Positions 34,273 through 42,591 of a DNA stretch of 58,312 nt are shown here, one piece after another. The notes beneath the pieces are model-generated. The model was not told the origin of the DNA and ran no database searches. It worked only from the letters and a program-made list of their open reading frames with translations. How positions within the stretch are numbered: the first letter of the stretch is position 1; each line of letters starts with the position of its first letter. A program made the translations under genes and the position numbers. Source of the stretch: Burkholderiales bacterium (GTDB lineage Bacteria > Pseudomonadota > Gammaproteobacteria > Burkholderiales > Burkholderiaceae_C); the NCBI GenBank assembly GCA_947381415.1, contig CANCVB010000015.1:1-58312 (forward strand), given 5' to 3'.

Positions 34273-34593
34273 TTACTCGTAGGTGATGGTCACCGTTTTT
34301 TTGAGGGTTGCTGACGCACCGCCTGTCACTGTGTGTTCTTCGCCGATCCTTGCAATGGTCAAGGCAGACAAACGGGTACCTGCTTGATGCGTCAGGCCAC
34401 AGGCCTTTCCGTTCATCAGTGTTTGCTTGTCTTGCAAAACCATTGCCAAAGAATTCAATTTGCAACTGGGCGTCGTGATGGTGCCGTGGATTTCCAAGAC
34501 ACCCTCTTGGGCCTGGCAGACAGTTATCAATGACGTGACCGCCACCAAGAACCCACTTTTGATACGCCATTGCGCGTTTAAGATTGATTTCAT
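34273..34593 (-). CDS. very short pilin-like protein (106 aa)
   Basis: A signal peptide (about 1-28, ending CQA) leaves a mature protein of about 78 residues, roughly half a normal pilin. It begins with the pilin-like EIHGTITTPSCKL and ends in TVTITYE, the usual C-terminal beta strand with the penultimate Tyr used in chaperone recognition. Two cysteines, Cys44 and Cys65, are 21 apart, against about 40-60 in the neighbouring pilins. No frameshift or stop is obvious; the frame is clean and has an AAGGTG site. It could be a minimal subunit, a tip adaptor or a terminator of pilus growth. A GTG three codons upstream is another possible start. Confidence 0.75.
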   Translation of the reverse strand: MKSILNAQWRIKSGFLVAVTSLITVCQAQEGVLEIHGTITTPSCKLNSLAMVLQDKQTLMNGKACGLTHQAGTRLSALTIARIGEEHTVTGGASATLKKTVTITYE

Positions 34594-34617
34594 TTTCAGC
34601 ACCTTTTTAGAACGGTG

Positions 34618-34641
34618 TCCTTCACACCACGATGTGAAGGA
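34618..34641 (-). promoter_or_regulatory. perfect 9-bp inverted repeat upstream of the short pilin gene
   Basis: TCCTTCACA (34618-34626) and TGTGAAGGA (34633-34641) are exact reverse complements around a six-base spacer, 24 bases upstream of the short pilin start. No T-run follows, so it is not a terminator; it may be an operator or a leader hairpin for the mini-pilin-chaperone-usher part. Confidence 0.6.
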
Positions 34642-34795
34642 TTTGATCTAAACGTGTGTGCCAAAGCAAAATCAGCTTAAGTATTCAAAGGCATACCCAG
34701 TGCTTGTACTAAAGGGGATTTGTGTTGTTCTCCTTGTCGGTTTGTGAATGGTTTTTTATGCGCAGTTTCAAGAAATAAACTGAGCTTTTGTATCG

Positions 34796-34823
34796 AAAAA
34801 AAACAGTGCTGACTGGAATACTG
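34796..34823 (-). terminator. possible terminator after the minor pilin gene
   Basis: On the minus strand, 31 bases after the minor pilin stop, a short stem (ACAGT...ACTGT, or the alternative CAGT-CAGC-ACTG) runs straight into eight T residues. The stem is weak but the T-run is long. It would split the pilin genes from the chaperone-usher genes; the 34603-34853 gap also holds the inverted repeat. Confidence 0.45.
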
Positions 34824-34853
34824 TTGCTTCCGGGTTGAATGGTTGTGCGTTCA

Positions 34854-35579
34854 TCAATTGACCTTCAGCAAAAACGGAAGAAAGACCGACACATTGCCGG
34901 CACTCACCTCGCTGTTAGGCAAGTTGGTGGCGCCACCCAGCGCCGTGTTTTGACCAGTCAGGGCTGCTGAGGTGACATAACGAATGCCCAGAGTCAGTTT
35001 GTTGTTGACCGATCTGACCCCGCCTTTGGCGTCAATGCTCAAGGCTTGGTTCAGGTTTTGTGGTTTGTTCAAGTCGATGGGCGAGAAACTGCCATCGGCA
35101 GCCACCAAGCCCAGTTGAACAAACACATTGCTGGCGGCTCGTGTCGCGGACGCCGAGTTGCGAAGCAGGCCTGCGCGGGGTGTGATGGCGGCCAAATCGC
35201 TGTCAAACACCAATTTCACCAAGCCCGGTGAATTGGATTGACCAGCCAAGGCCACACAGTTCACCGTGTCTGCCACAGGGGTGTTGAAATTGAGCTCCAC
35301 GATGGTGAGTGGGCTGTAGGCATTGTCAATCAAGGAATTGGTGTTGAGGACGGGCAGGTTCACCACGTTTTGCAATGCGCTGCTTTGAGCTGCATTCACT
35401 TTGTTGCTGATGGTCACAGGACAGGTGACTGCTGAAATTTCACCATCAATGCTGAGTTGAACATCGGGCGTGCCTATTGAAACCTGCGCAATGGCCAATA
35501 GACTCCAAGTCCAGCCGATCAGGGCGACAGCCATGACTTTCATTCTGGAGTCGGTCAAAGGTTTCAAAGCATTGGGCAT
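34854..35579 (-). CDS. minor fimbrial subunit
   Basis: A 241-residue exported protein of the pilin type. The signal peptide core is VMAVALIGWTWSLLAIAQ (about residues 15-32); the mature protein opens with a donor-strand-like VQLSIDGEISAVTCPV, and Cys53 and Cys108 probably form the pilin disulfide. It ends in NVSVFLPFLLKVN. It is longer than the two main pilins and differs from them in sequence, so it is likely a minor or tip-proximal subunit. No strong ribosome binding site; an in-frame ATG at 35543 would give a shorter signal peptide. Similarity is by pattern, so the assignment is moderate. Confidence 0.75.
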   Translation of the reverse strand: MPNALKPLTDSRMKVMAVALIGWTWSLLAIAQVSIGTPDVQLSIDGEISAVTCPVTISNKVNAAQSSALQNVVNLPVLNTNSLIDNAYSPLTIVELNFNTPVADTVNCVALAGQSNSPGLVKLVFDSDLAAITPRAGLLRNSASATRAASNVFVQLGLVAADGSFSPIDLNKPQNLNQALSIDAKGGVRSVNNKLTLGIRYVTSAALTGQNTALGGATNLPNSEVSAGNVSVFLPFLLKVN

Positions 35580-35609
35580 GTGAACAAAGGTATAAAGGCA
35601 GAGATGATT

Positions 35610-35642
35610 GCCAAGGAAAGCAGGCGAGGCCTGTTCCTTGGC
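35610..35642 (-). other. strong intergenic hairpin between pilin genes
   Basis: GCCAAGGAA pairs with TTCCTTGGC (9 bp), then after a two-base bulge CAGGC pairs with GCCTG around a GAG loop. It begins 21 bases after the stop of the 220-residue pilin and precedes the minor subunit gene. On the minus strand no T-run follows. This is where one expects a mRNA-stabilising or processing hairpin that keeps major-subunit message more abundant. Confidence 0.75.
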
Positions 35643-35663
35643 GACATAGCTTGCGTACCAGGT

Positions 35664-36326
35664 TTATTTGTAAGCCAGCGTGACAGGAATGGTTTGATTG
35701 AACACCCCATTGCTGGGGGCCGTGCCAGTGGCTGATGTTTTGACAAATTGCGCTGTCAGGGTCAAGGTGTCGGCAACAGCTGCTGCTGGGCTACTAGATC
35801 CAGAAACATAGTTAGTGCCACCTCCCACGAGCGACAAGGTAGCGGGCGTACCAGCGACGCCATTTGGATTTCTTACTCCTTTGAGGATCACAGCTGCGTT
35901 GGTGCCGCCATTGGTGGTGGCGACGCTGTTTGTGAGCACGGTGTTACCAGCCACGGTGGTGATTTGACTTGAGCCCAAACCCAAGGACAGGTCCCATGCG
36001 GTATTGCCTGTACCCAGCGTGCAGGTGGTGGTCCCAGTGGAGTCTTTTACAGAAAACGTTGCACTTTGAGCTGTGCCAAAAGTGCTGCCAAGAACTCCCG
36101 CGCTGGCAGTGGTTCCATTGATGGTTCCCAGCCCAAAATTGATGGTTTTGCTGGTGCTGGCGGCACCGGTGGTGGGATCGGTGAAGGCCACGATACAGGT
36201 GGACGCGCTGATTTGTCCAGTGATGTTGATAGTGGCATCTTGAGCGTGGCTGACCTGGGAGGCTGTGGCGGCCAACAAGGCTGTGCCCAGCAGGGCTGTT
36301 TTTTTCAGAGAGAAAATATGGCGCAT
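35664..36326 (-). CDS. major-type fimbrial subunit (pilin B)
   Basis: A 220-residue pilin with signal peptide 1-28 (ending SHA). The mature start QDATINITGQIS holds the alternating hydrophobic donor strand; Cys44 and Cys102 would form the pilin disulfide; the protein is rich in Thr, Ser, Gly and Ala and ends in NQTIPVTLAYK with the family's penultimate Tyr. A GAAGGAA site precedes the ATG. It resembles the gene at 36603-37259 in length, cysteine placing and the C-terminal IPVTLxYK, so the two are probably paralogues. High Thr/Gly content and the strong following hairpin suggest it is the main shaft subunit (inference). Confidence 0.88.
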   Translation of the reverse strand: MRHIFSLKKTALLGTALLAATASQVSHAQDATINITGQISASTCIVAFTDPTTGAASTSKTINFGLGTINGTTASAGVLGSTFGTAQSATFSVKDSTGTTTCTLGTGNTAWDLSLGLGSSQITTVAGNTVLTNSVATTNGGTNAAVILKGVRNPNGVAGTPATLSLVGGGTNYVSGSSSPAAAVADTLTLTAQFVKTSATGTAPSNGVFNQTIPVTLAYK

Positions 36327-36365
36327 GGTGAAAGTTCCTTCGAAGGTGGATTGAACAAAACTGAT

Positions 36366-36418
36366 ATTAATACTTATAAGGTAATTAATACCATGTACGA
36401 ATACTAATAAATTAATAC
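36366..36418. repeat. three direct repeats ATTAATAC in an AT-rich pilin promoter region
   Basis: The octamer ATTAATAC occurs at 36366-36373, 36384-36391 and 36411-36418, spaced 18 and 27 bases. It lies 40-92 bases upstream of pilin B in a gap (36327-36602) that is far more AT-rich than the genes. The spacing in multiples of nine may reflect protein binding, or simple AT drift. A near copy, GTATTAAAT, occurs at 37310-37318 upstream of pilin A. Confidence 0.55.
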
Positions 36419-36535
36419 AAGGAATGCAATAGATGAATCGTTAATTATTCGTTAAATTCGATAAATACTATGTAAATTAGATCTTTTTGTTGCTTATATT
36501 CAACTTATTCACCAAATAGTGAGAATTTTTTTGCT

Positions 36536-36577
36536 TTAAAAAGCATTCTGCCTCGACACCATGCGGCGACGAGGCAG
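36536..36577 (-). terminator. terminator after pilin A
   Basis: CTGCCTCG at 36548-36555 pairs with CGAGGCAG at 36570-36577, extended inside by CGCC/GGTG pairs. Read on the minus strand it starts 26 bases after the pilin A stop and is followed, after five bases, by TTTTT. It should end the pilin A transcript before pilin B. Confidence 0.6.
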
Positions 36578-36602
36578 TAGACGGGCGCCTAGAGGCTGGG
36601 AT

Positions 36603-37259
36603 TTACTTGTAGACCAGGGTCACGGGCACACTGGCTTTGAACAAGCCCACAGTGGGCAAGGCATTGGTGGTGAGAACCATTGTTGCTTCCAATTGCAAAC
36701 CTGAGCTGGTGGGGGTGTTGGGTACGGTCGTACTGCCAGAAACAAAGTTGTCGCTCGCACCAGCTTTATAAGACAAAGGCTGAGTCGTGCCTCCCGACAA
36801 TCCGCCTCTCAGATACACCGCGACATCGGTACCACCGTCGGTTGAAGCAATGCTGTTTTTAAGGGCGGGAAATCCAAAAACGCTTGTGATTTGGTTGGCA
36901 TTCAAGTTCATGGACAGGTCCCAAAAACTGTTGTTGGTCAAGGTGCAATCGGTGGTCAGATCAGCATTTTTGGCAAAAAAGTTGACGGTCCTGCGCGATT
37001 CAATGATCGTGGCACCAATTCCTTGACTGACACCATTAGATAGCGAGGGTGCATAAGTGCCCAACTGCAAATCAGCGGTGCTGCCATTGATGAGCGCACC
37101 GTCTTGGTCTTTCATGACCAAGGCACAAGTGGATTGGCTGATTTGCCCCGCCACTTGAATGGACAGGTCTTGTGCGTGCGCCAAGGATTGGCAAAGCCCC
37201 AGGCCGCCAAAGACAGCGGTGACACCTGCATGGAAGACGGGTTTGAAGCGCATGGGCAT
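36603..37259 (-). CDS. fimbrial subunit (pilin A)
   Basis: A 218-residue pilin with signal peptide to about residue 29 (LAHA). The mature start QDLSIQVAGQISQSTCALV mirrors pilin B; Cys45 and Cys105 are placed alike; it ends in KASVPVTLVYK. It is the first gene of the locus and is separated from pilin B by a terminator and an AT-rich gap, so it probably has its own transcript. Upstream (37260-37400) is also AT-rich and ends at the divergent lgt gene. ATG 37253 two codons in is an alternative start. Two shaft-type pilins may serve alternative or mixed pili. Confidence 0.86.
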   Translation of the reverse strand: MPMRFKPVFHAGVTAVFGGLGLCQSLAHAQDLSIQVAGQISQSTCALVMKDQDGALINGSTADLQLGTYAPSLSNGVSQGIGATIIESRRTVNFFAKNADLTTDCTLTNNSFWDLSMNLNANQITSVFGFPALKNSIASTDGGTDVAVYLRGGLSGGTTQPLSYKAGASDNFVSGSTTVPNTPTSSGLQLEATMVLTTNALPTVGLFKASVPVTLVYK

Positions 37260-37400
37260 GGTTTTCTGGAAAATTTGAATTAATTTAGACTATATATTAA
37301 TTTAAATAAGTATTAAATAACTCTTTTTTGGTTTGAGTACAGTTCAAAAGGGTTTTTTTCAGGGCAATTCACTCATTTACTGTGATGCACAATCTGAGAC

Positions 37401-38219
37401 ATGTTGATACACCCCCAATTTGATCCCGTGGCCCTGTCTTTGGGCCCCCTCGCTGTTCACTGGTATGGCATCACTTATTTGGTGGCCTTTGTGTTGTTTC
37501 TTTGGCTGGCACAGCAAAGGCTCAAACAAGAACCCATGGCCACTTGGGTGTCGCAAGGCGCATGGGCGCGCCATGACATCGACGATATCTTGAACTACGG
37601 GGTGCTGGGTGTGGTGTTGGGCGGGCGTTTGGGTTATTGCCTGTTTTACAAGCCTGGGTATTACGCCGAGCACCCTTTGGAAGTGCTCTATGTTTGGCAG
37701 GGTGGCATGAGTTTTCATGGTGGCATGCTGGGCGTGATCGCGGCAATGGCACTGTTTGCCTGGCAGCGCCAGCGCCACTGGTTGCAGGTGACCGACTTTG
37801 TCGCGCCCTGCGTGCCCACCGGTCTGGCGGCGGGGCGGGTGGGCAACTTCATCAATGGTGAGTTGTGGGGGCGTGCTGCCGACCCCAGCCTCCCTTGGGC
37901 CATGGTGTTTCCGCAAAGCGGCAGTTTGATGCCACGCCATCCTTCGCAGGTTTACCAGTTTCTGCTGGAAGGTTTGTTGTTGTTTGCCATTTTGTGGTGG
38001 CAAGCGCGCCGCCCTCAGCCTCTGGGGTGGTTGTCTGGCATCTTTTTAACTGGCTATGGCTGCATGCGCTTCATTGCAGAGTATTTCCGTGAGCCCGATG
38101 CGCATTTGGGCTTGCTCAGCTTGGGGCTGAGCATGGGGCAGTGGTTGTGTGTGCCCATGGTTCTGATGGGCTTGGCCATGATGGCTTGGGCCAAGCGCCA
38201 AGCCCCAGAGACACTGTAA
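37401..38219 (+). CDS. lgt: prolipoprotein diacylglyceryl transferase
   Basis: A 272-residue inner-membrane enzyme that adds diacylglycerol from phosphatidylglycerol to the lipobox cysteine of prolipoproteins. Family motifs are [12 protein letters not shown] near the start, [27 protein letters not shown] with the essential His, and the signature [14 protein letters not shown]; a C-terminal [16 protein letters not shown] is also typical. About seven membrane segments. It is divergent from pilin A and followed 17 bases later by a CoA-ligase gene. Confidence 0.96.
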   Translation: MLIHPQFDPVALSLGPLAVHWYGITYLVAFVLFLWLAQQRLKQEPMATWVSQGAWARHDIDDILNYGVLGVVLGGRLGYCLFYKPGYYAEHPLEVLYVWQGGMSFHGGMLGVIAAMALFAWQRQRHWLQVTDFVAPCVPTGLAAGRVGNFINGELWGRAADPSLPWAMVFPQSGSLMPRHPSQVYQFLLEGLLLFAILWWQARRPQPLGWLSGIFLTGYGCMRFIAEYFREPDAHLGLLSLGLSMGQWLCVPMVLMGLAMMAWAKRQAPETL

Positions 38220-38236
38220 ACCGCGGCTGCACAAGC

Positions 38237-39760
38237 ATGAATGCCAATCTGTATTGCACGCTGCGACAAGGTTTCCCCGACAACCTCGACACCACGGCCA
38301 TCGAGACCGATCAAGGGCTTTGCTACAGCTGGCGTGATCTCGAGCGCGGCAGCGCCATGCTGGCCAATTGGCTAGGCAGTTTGGACTTGCCAAAGGCGTC
38401 CAGAATTGCGGCGCACTTGGACAAGTCGGTTGAAGTCCTCATGTTGTATTTGGCAACGCTGCGTGCAGGGCATGTGTTTTTACCGCTCAATCCCGCCTAC
38501 CAAAGCGCCGAGTTGGCCTATTTCATCGGCGACGCCGAACCCGCTGTAGTGGTGTGCATGCCTGCAGACTTTGGCTGGGTCAGCAAAGTGGCGTTTCAAC
38601 AAGGCACGCGCTATGTGATGACCTTGGACGACCAACGGGGCGGTAGTTTGCTGCAACGTGCCGCGCACCACAGTGACCAGCAAACGCCTGTGCAGCGTGG
38701 CACAGATGACTTGGCTGCCATTCTCTACACCAGTGGCACCACCGGGCGCAGCAAGGGCGCCATGCTCAGCCATGGCAATTTGCACAGCAGCGCCGAGTGT
38801 TTGCACCACTACTGGGGCTTTTCGTCCAGCGACGTGTTGGTGCACGCCTTGCCTATTTTCCATGTGCATGGCTTGTTTGTCGCCATCCATGCGGCGCTGC
38901 GCAGTGGTTGCGTCATGCGCTGGCACGCCAAGTTTGAACCCACACGCGTGTTGGCTGATTTGCCTCGTGCCACGGTGTTCATGGGCGTGCCTACGTTTTA
39001 TACCCGCTTGCTGGCTTTGCCTGCCTTGAACCAACAACAATGTGCCCAGATGCGCTTGTTCATCTCGGGTTCAGCGCCCATGCTGCCCGAGACGTTTGAG
39101 CAATGGCGTCAACGAACCGGTCATGCGGTGCTAGAGCGCTACGGCATGAGCGAAACTTTGATGCTCACCTCCAACCCCTATCGCGCCGATGCGCGCTATG
39201 GCGGGCTTGCCACGCGGGTAGGCGGCAGCGTTGGATTTGCCTTGCCGGGGGTATCGGTTCGCATGGCCAACGAGCAGCACCAGGAAGTGGCGCCAGGTGA
39301 GGTGGGCAGTATTCAGGTCAAGGGGCCCAATGTCTTCAGTGGCTACTGGCGCATGCCTGAAAAAACCGCCCAAGAATTCACCTCGGACGGCTATTTCATC
39401 ACGGGCGATATGGGCACCCGTGACACGCAGGGCTATGTGCGTATCGTCGGGCGCAGCAAAGACCTGATCATCAGCGGTGGTTTGAATGTGTACCCGGTGG
39501 AAATTGAAGATGCCCTGAACAAATTGCCAGGGGTGCTTGAGAGCGCGGTGGTGGGTGTGCCGCACCCTGACTTTGGTGAAGTGGGCTGTGCGTTTGTGTT
39601 GGCCAAGCCCGGTGCCAGCTTAAAGCCTGCCGACTTGTTACAAGCCTTGAAAGCGCAATTGGCCAACTTCAAGGTGCCCAAGCAATGCGTGTTGCTGCAA
39701 GAGCTACCCCGCAACGCCATGGGCAAGGTGCAAAAGAACCTGCTCAGGCAAATGGTTTAG
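38237..39760 (+). CDS. acyl-CoA ligase, probably malonyl-CoA synthetase
   Basis: A 507-residue AMP-forming ligase of the ANL family. P-loop YTSGTTGRSKGAMLSH, the AMP-binding motif ERYGMSETLMLTSNPY and the hinge IVGRSKDLIISGGLNVYPVEIE are clear, and the catalytic lysine is in PRNAMGKVQKN. ERYGMSET followed by TSNPY matches malonyl-CoA synthetase (MatB) better than fatty-acid or acetate ligases, so malonate is the best guess. The ATG at 38237 lies 17 bases after lgt; an upstream frame overlapping lgt is not conserved. No malonyl-CoA decarboxylase is nearby. Confidence 0.82.
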   Translation: MNANLYCTLRQGFPDNLDTTAIETDQGLCYSWRDLERGSAMLANWLGSLDLPKASRIAAHLDKSVEVLMLYLATLRAGHVFLPLNPAYQSAELAYFIGDAEPAVVVCMPADFGWVSKVAFQQGTRYVMTLDDQRGGSLLQRAAHHSDQQTPVQRGTDDLAAILYTSGTTGRSKGAMLSHGNLHSSAECLHHYWGFSSSDVLVHALPIFHVHGLFVAIHAALRSGCVMRWHAKFEPTRVLADLPRATVFMGVPTFYTRLLALPALNQQQCAQMRLFISGSAPMLPETFEQWRQRTGHAVLERYGMSETLMLTSNPYRADARYGGLATRVGGSVGFALPGVSVRMANEQHQEVAPGEVGSIQVKGPNVFSGYWRMPEKTAQEFTSDGYFITGDMGTRDTQGYVRIVGRSKDLIISGGLNVYPVEIEDALNKLPGVLESAVVGVPHPDFGEVGCAFVLAKPGASLKPADLLQALKAQLANFKVPKQCVLLQELPRNAMGKVQKNLLRQMV

Positions 39761-39797
39761 ACCAACTTTCATTCGCACATTCGCCTGTGCAACTGCA

Positions 39798-42044
39798 TTA
39801 ATCGCTCATGACCGCGCCAGGCTGAAAGGGTAAATCCCGCACACGTACTTTCGTGAGTTTGAACCATGCGTTGGCCAGTGCAGGCGCGAAAGTGGGCACA
39901 CCTAATTCACCCACACCGCCAATCGATTGGCTTCTGTCAATGCTGCCGGCAATGATGGTCACGTTGACTTCAGGCGCTTCATTGAGCAAGGTGACACGGT
40001 TCTTATTGAAGTTGGCGGCTTGGGCTGCGCCATTCACAAAAGTTTGCTGACCATAAAGCGCAGCGTTCATGCCGTGAATCACCCCACCCATGAGTTGCGC
40101 TTGTACCTGATCGGGATTGACACAAATACCGCAATCAATAGCGATCCAAACTCGGGTAACGACAGGGCCTTTGCTGCCCTTTTTGACTTCCACAACTTGT
40201 GCGCTGATGCTGTTGAACGCTGCCCCGATGGCAATGCCCTTGGCGGTACCCGATGGGCCGGCTGAACGCCAGTTGGATGCATTGGCCGCAGCCTCAAGCA
40301 CTGCTATCCAACGTGGATCGGTAAGCTGGTTGCGTCGAAACAAGTAGGGATCAATACCAGCGGCTGTTGCTGCTTCATCAATGGCTGATTCGACAGCAAA
40401 AGTGTTGATAGAAGCACCCACCGAACGCCAAAAGCCAACTGGAATGGGCGATCCATGCATGACATATTCTGTCTGGCGTGCGCCAAAGTTGTACGGCAAA
40501 TTGTGTGATGCTTCGTAAGCTTGACTGTCACCCATGGCGGTTAATGGGTAACCACGTTGCGACAGGATAGAGGGCGAGACATTGCGGTAAATCCATCCGT
40601 TGATGTAGGGGCCGGTCAGCCCCGCCTGGACGCGTACAGCCGCCATGGGTCGGTAAAAGTCATGCGTGAAATCTTCCTCACGCGGCCACATCAATTTGAC
40701 AGGACGCTTGATCGCCATGGCCACTTGGATGGCCTGGCTCACGAAGTCCATCTCTATTTTGCGTCCTAAACCGCCACCTAAAAACGTGGTGTTCACAGTG
40801 ATTTTCTCTGCACCGAGACCGGTCATCGCCATGGCCAGTATGAGCACCGATTTGGCAGCTTGCGTGGGCGCCCAAATTTCGCAGGAAACACCTGCGACAT
40901 GGTTGACCGTACAGTTCAATACTTCCATACAGGCATGCGAAACGTAGGGGAGGGTATAGGTCAAGTCCAGCTTGAGAGTGGATGTGTTGATGCTGGTGGC
41001 AGGGGATCCAACCGTCTCAACCGTATAAAGCGTGCCGGGCACATGGGAGCCGATGTAAGCCACCCCCGTTTTAAGCAATGCCAATGCATCCGCTTTAAAT
41101 TGCGCCGAATTCAATTTTGAAATATTGGCGGGAAGTGTCCAATTGCATTTGAGTTGTCTGGCTATGCGCATGGCATCCCAGGTGTTGGTCGCGACAACGG
41201 CCACAGCATTGACGTTGCCAACTGCATCAAGTCCGCGCGCAGAGGCTGCCACGACTTTGGTAGGTACAAGTGCCAGTGCACCTGCGGGCAGGGAGGGGGT
41301 GTTGCCAAGAACACCACCATACGTGGGACAGTGTTTGATGATGGCGTAAACCATGTTGGGGACACGCACATCAATGCCATAAACGGCACTGCCATCCACT
41401 TTGAGTGGAATGTCCTGACGTGCTACCGATTTACCGATGTATTTCAAAGATTTGTTGGGAACCACCTCAGCGCTGGAAGGCACGGGTAACAAAGCGGCTG
41501 CAGCAGCCACTTGTCCATAGGTGCGCTGTTGGGCCAAGCTGTTGTTGATGACGATGCCGTTGGCAACGCTGTAATTGTTTCTGTTGGAATCACCTATGCT
41601 GGCCATGGCGGCCGATACCAACATTTCGCGCGCGGCTGCGCCTGCATCGCGAACTTTCCAGAAATAGTTTTTAATCATGCCGCTGCCGGCCGTGGTGATG
41701 GACGCGCCGATAGGGGCTGGATTGGCCACGGTGGGTTTGCCAGTGAGCACTTTCACCTGGGCTGGATTGACCATCAGTTCTTCACACAATGCAGATGCCA
41801 ACGCTTGGGCAGAGCCCTGACCCATGTCGGCGGTACCCACAGACAGAGTGATGCTGTTGTCAATTCCCACATTGAGCCAAAGTGTGACCTGTTCATTGCT
41901 CACACCTGCTTGGGCTTCAGGCGAGGCAGAACCAAAACCCACCACCAATCCTGAGGCCATGGCTGCAGAGCTTGCTAAAAAATCTCGGCGGTTGGGTTTG
42001 CTGAGCATGTTGGCGCTGGACGCAGAACTCGAAATATTGTTCAT
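39798..42044 (-). CDS. Tat-exported molybdenum hydroxylase large subunit (isoquinoline 1-oxidoreductase beta type)
   Basis: A 748-residue molybdopterin-binding subunit of the xanthine dehydrogenase superfamily. The twin-arginine signal is NRRDFLASSAAMASGLVVG near residues 18-36. Cofactor-binding stretches include GTADMGQGSAQALA, FLGGGLGRKIEMDFV and VGFWRSVGASINTFAVES; the catalytic base Glu is in SIGGVGELGVP near the end. The pattern fits the IorB/aldehyde-oxidase-like branch, whose members oxidise N-heterocycles or aldehydes and pass electrons to cytochromes rather than FAD. The [2Fe-2S] subunit gene ends 11 bases upstream. Substrate unknown. Confidence 0.88.
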   Translation of the reverse strand: MNNISSSASSANMLSKPNRRDFLASSAAMASGLVVGFGSASPEAQAGVSNEQVTLWLNVGIDNSITLSVGTADMGQGSAQALASALCEELMVNPAQVKVLTGKPTVANPAPIGASITTAGSGMIKNYFWKVRDAGAAAREMLVSAAMASIGDSNRNNYSVANGIVINNSLAQQRTYGQVAAAAALLPVPSSAEVVPNKSLKYIGKSVARQDIPLKVDGSAVYGIDVRVPNMVYAIIKHCPTYGGVLGNTPSLPAGALALVPTKVVAASARGLDAVGNVNAVAVVATNTWDAMRIARQLKCNWTLPANISKLNSAQFKADALALLKTGVAYIGSHVPGTLYTVETVGSPATSINTSTLKLDLTYTLPYVSHACMEVLNCTVNHVAGVSCEIWAPTQAAKSVLILAMAMTGLGAEKITVNTTFLGGGLGRKIEMDFVSQAIQVAMAIKRPVKLMWPREEDFTHDFYRPMAAVRVQAGLTGPYINGWIYRNVSPSILSQRGYPLTAMGDSQAYEASHNLPYNFGARQTEYVMHGSPIPVGFWRSVGASINTFAVESAIDEAATAAGIDPYLFRRNQLTDPRWIAVLEAAANASNWRSAGPSGTAKGIAIGAAFNSISAQVVEVKKGSKGPVVTRVWIAIDCGICVNPDQVQAQLMGGVIHGMNAALYGQQTFVNGAAQAANFNKNRVTLLNEAPEVNVTIIAGSIDRSQSIGGVGELGVPTFAPALANAWFKLTKVRVRDLPFQPGAVMSD

Positions 42045-42055
42045 GGGATGCTTTC

Positions 42056-42496
42056 TCAAAGTCCTGTCACAGCTTTTTTCATGCGCTGGTAGGTCCCACA
42101 AACGCAGATATTGTTGATCTCTTTGGCAATTTCTGCCCCGTGCTTGCCGCCATTCATGAGGCCAGCCACTTTCATGAGCACACCCGATTGACAATAGCCG
42201 CACTGGGGAACTTGGTTGTTGATCCACGCCACTTGCGCAGGATGCGATTTGTTGGACGACAAGCCTTCAATGGTGGTGATTTGTTTATTGGCTGCTGACG
42301 ATACGCTGATGTCACAGGATTTTTCAGGTTCACCATTCACCCAAACTGTGCATGCCCCACAGATTTCAATACCGCAGCCGTATTTGGTGCCTGTCAATCC
42401 CAGCTCGTCGCGCAACACCCACAGCAAGGGCATTTCTGCGCTAGACACGGTGACGTTGTAGTCCTTGTGATTGACATTGAGGTTGTAACTTGGCAT
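42056..42496 (-). CDS. [2Fe-2S] subunit of the molybdenum hydroxylase
   Basis: A 146-residue iron-sulfur subunit (IorA type) with an N-terminal plant-ferredoxin-like [2Fe-2S] cluster (YGCGIEICGACTVWV and a later Cys in EPEKSC) and a C-terminal helical [2Fe-2S] domain (PQCGYCQSGVLM and ICVCGTYQRM). It has no Tat signal, so it is probably exported with the large subunit as a complex. GGAGAT lies four bases before ATG 42496. No FAD-binding (CoxM-type) subunit is adjacent, so electrons likely go to another carrier. Confidence 0.92.
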   Translation of the reverse strand: MPSYNLNVNHKDYNVTVSSAEMPLLWVLRDELGLTGTKYGCGIEICGACTVWVNGEPEKSCDISVSSAANKQITTIEGLSSNKSHPAQVAWINNQVPQCGYCQSGVLMKVAGLMNGGKHGAEIAKEINNICVCGTYQRMKKAVTGL

Positions 42497-42591
42497 GTGT
42501 ATCTCCCTTTGCGCTCCATGGTACGCCTGTCCCATACAGACGTGTTTGACAAATATCAAATGCAGGGAAGATCAAAGCCCCAGGGTGCGAA

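Noticed and set aside
36327-36602. Possible origin of replication or phage attachment site in the AT-rich gap
   Set aside because: No DnaA-box series, no integrase and no repeat of tRNA ends; the short octamers fit better with promoter regulation.
30446-37259. Horizontal-transfer island around the fimbrial genes
   Set aside because: AT-rich gaps hint at transfer, but no mobility genes, flanking repeats or tRNA junctions were found, so it is not called an island.
38141-38236. N-terminal extension of the malonyl-CoA synthetase-like protein
   Set aside because: It overlaps the end of lgt and is not conserved in ANL enzymes.
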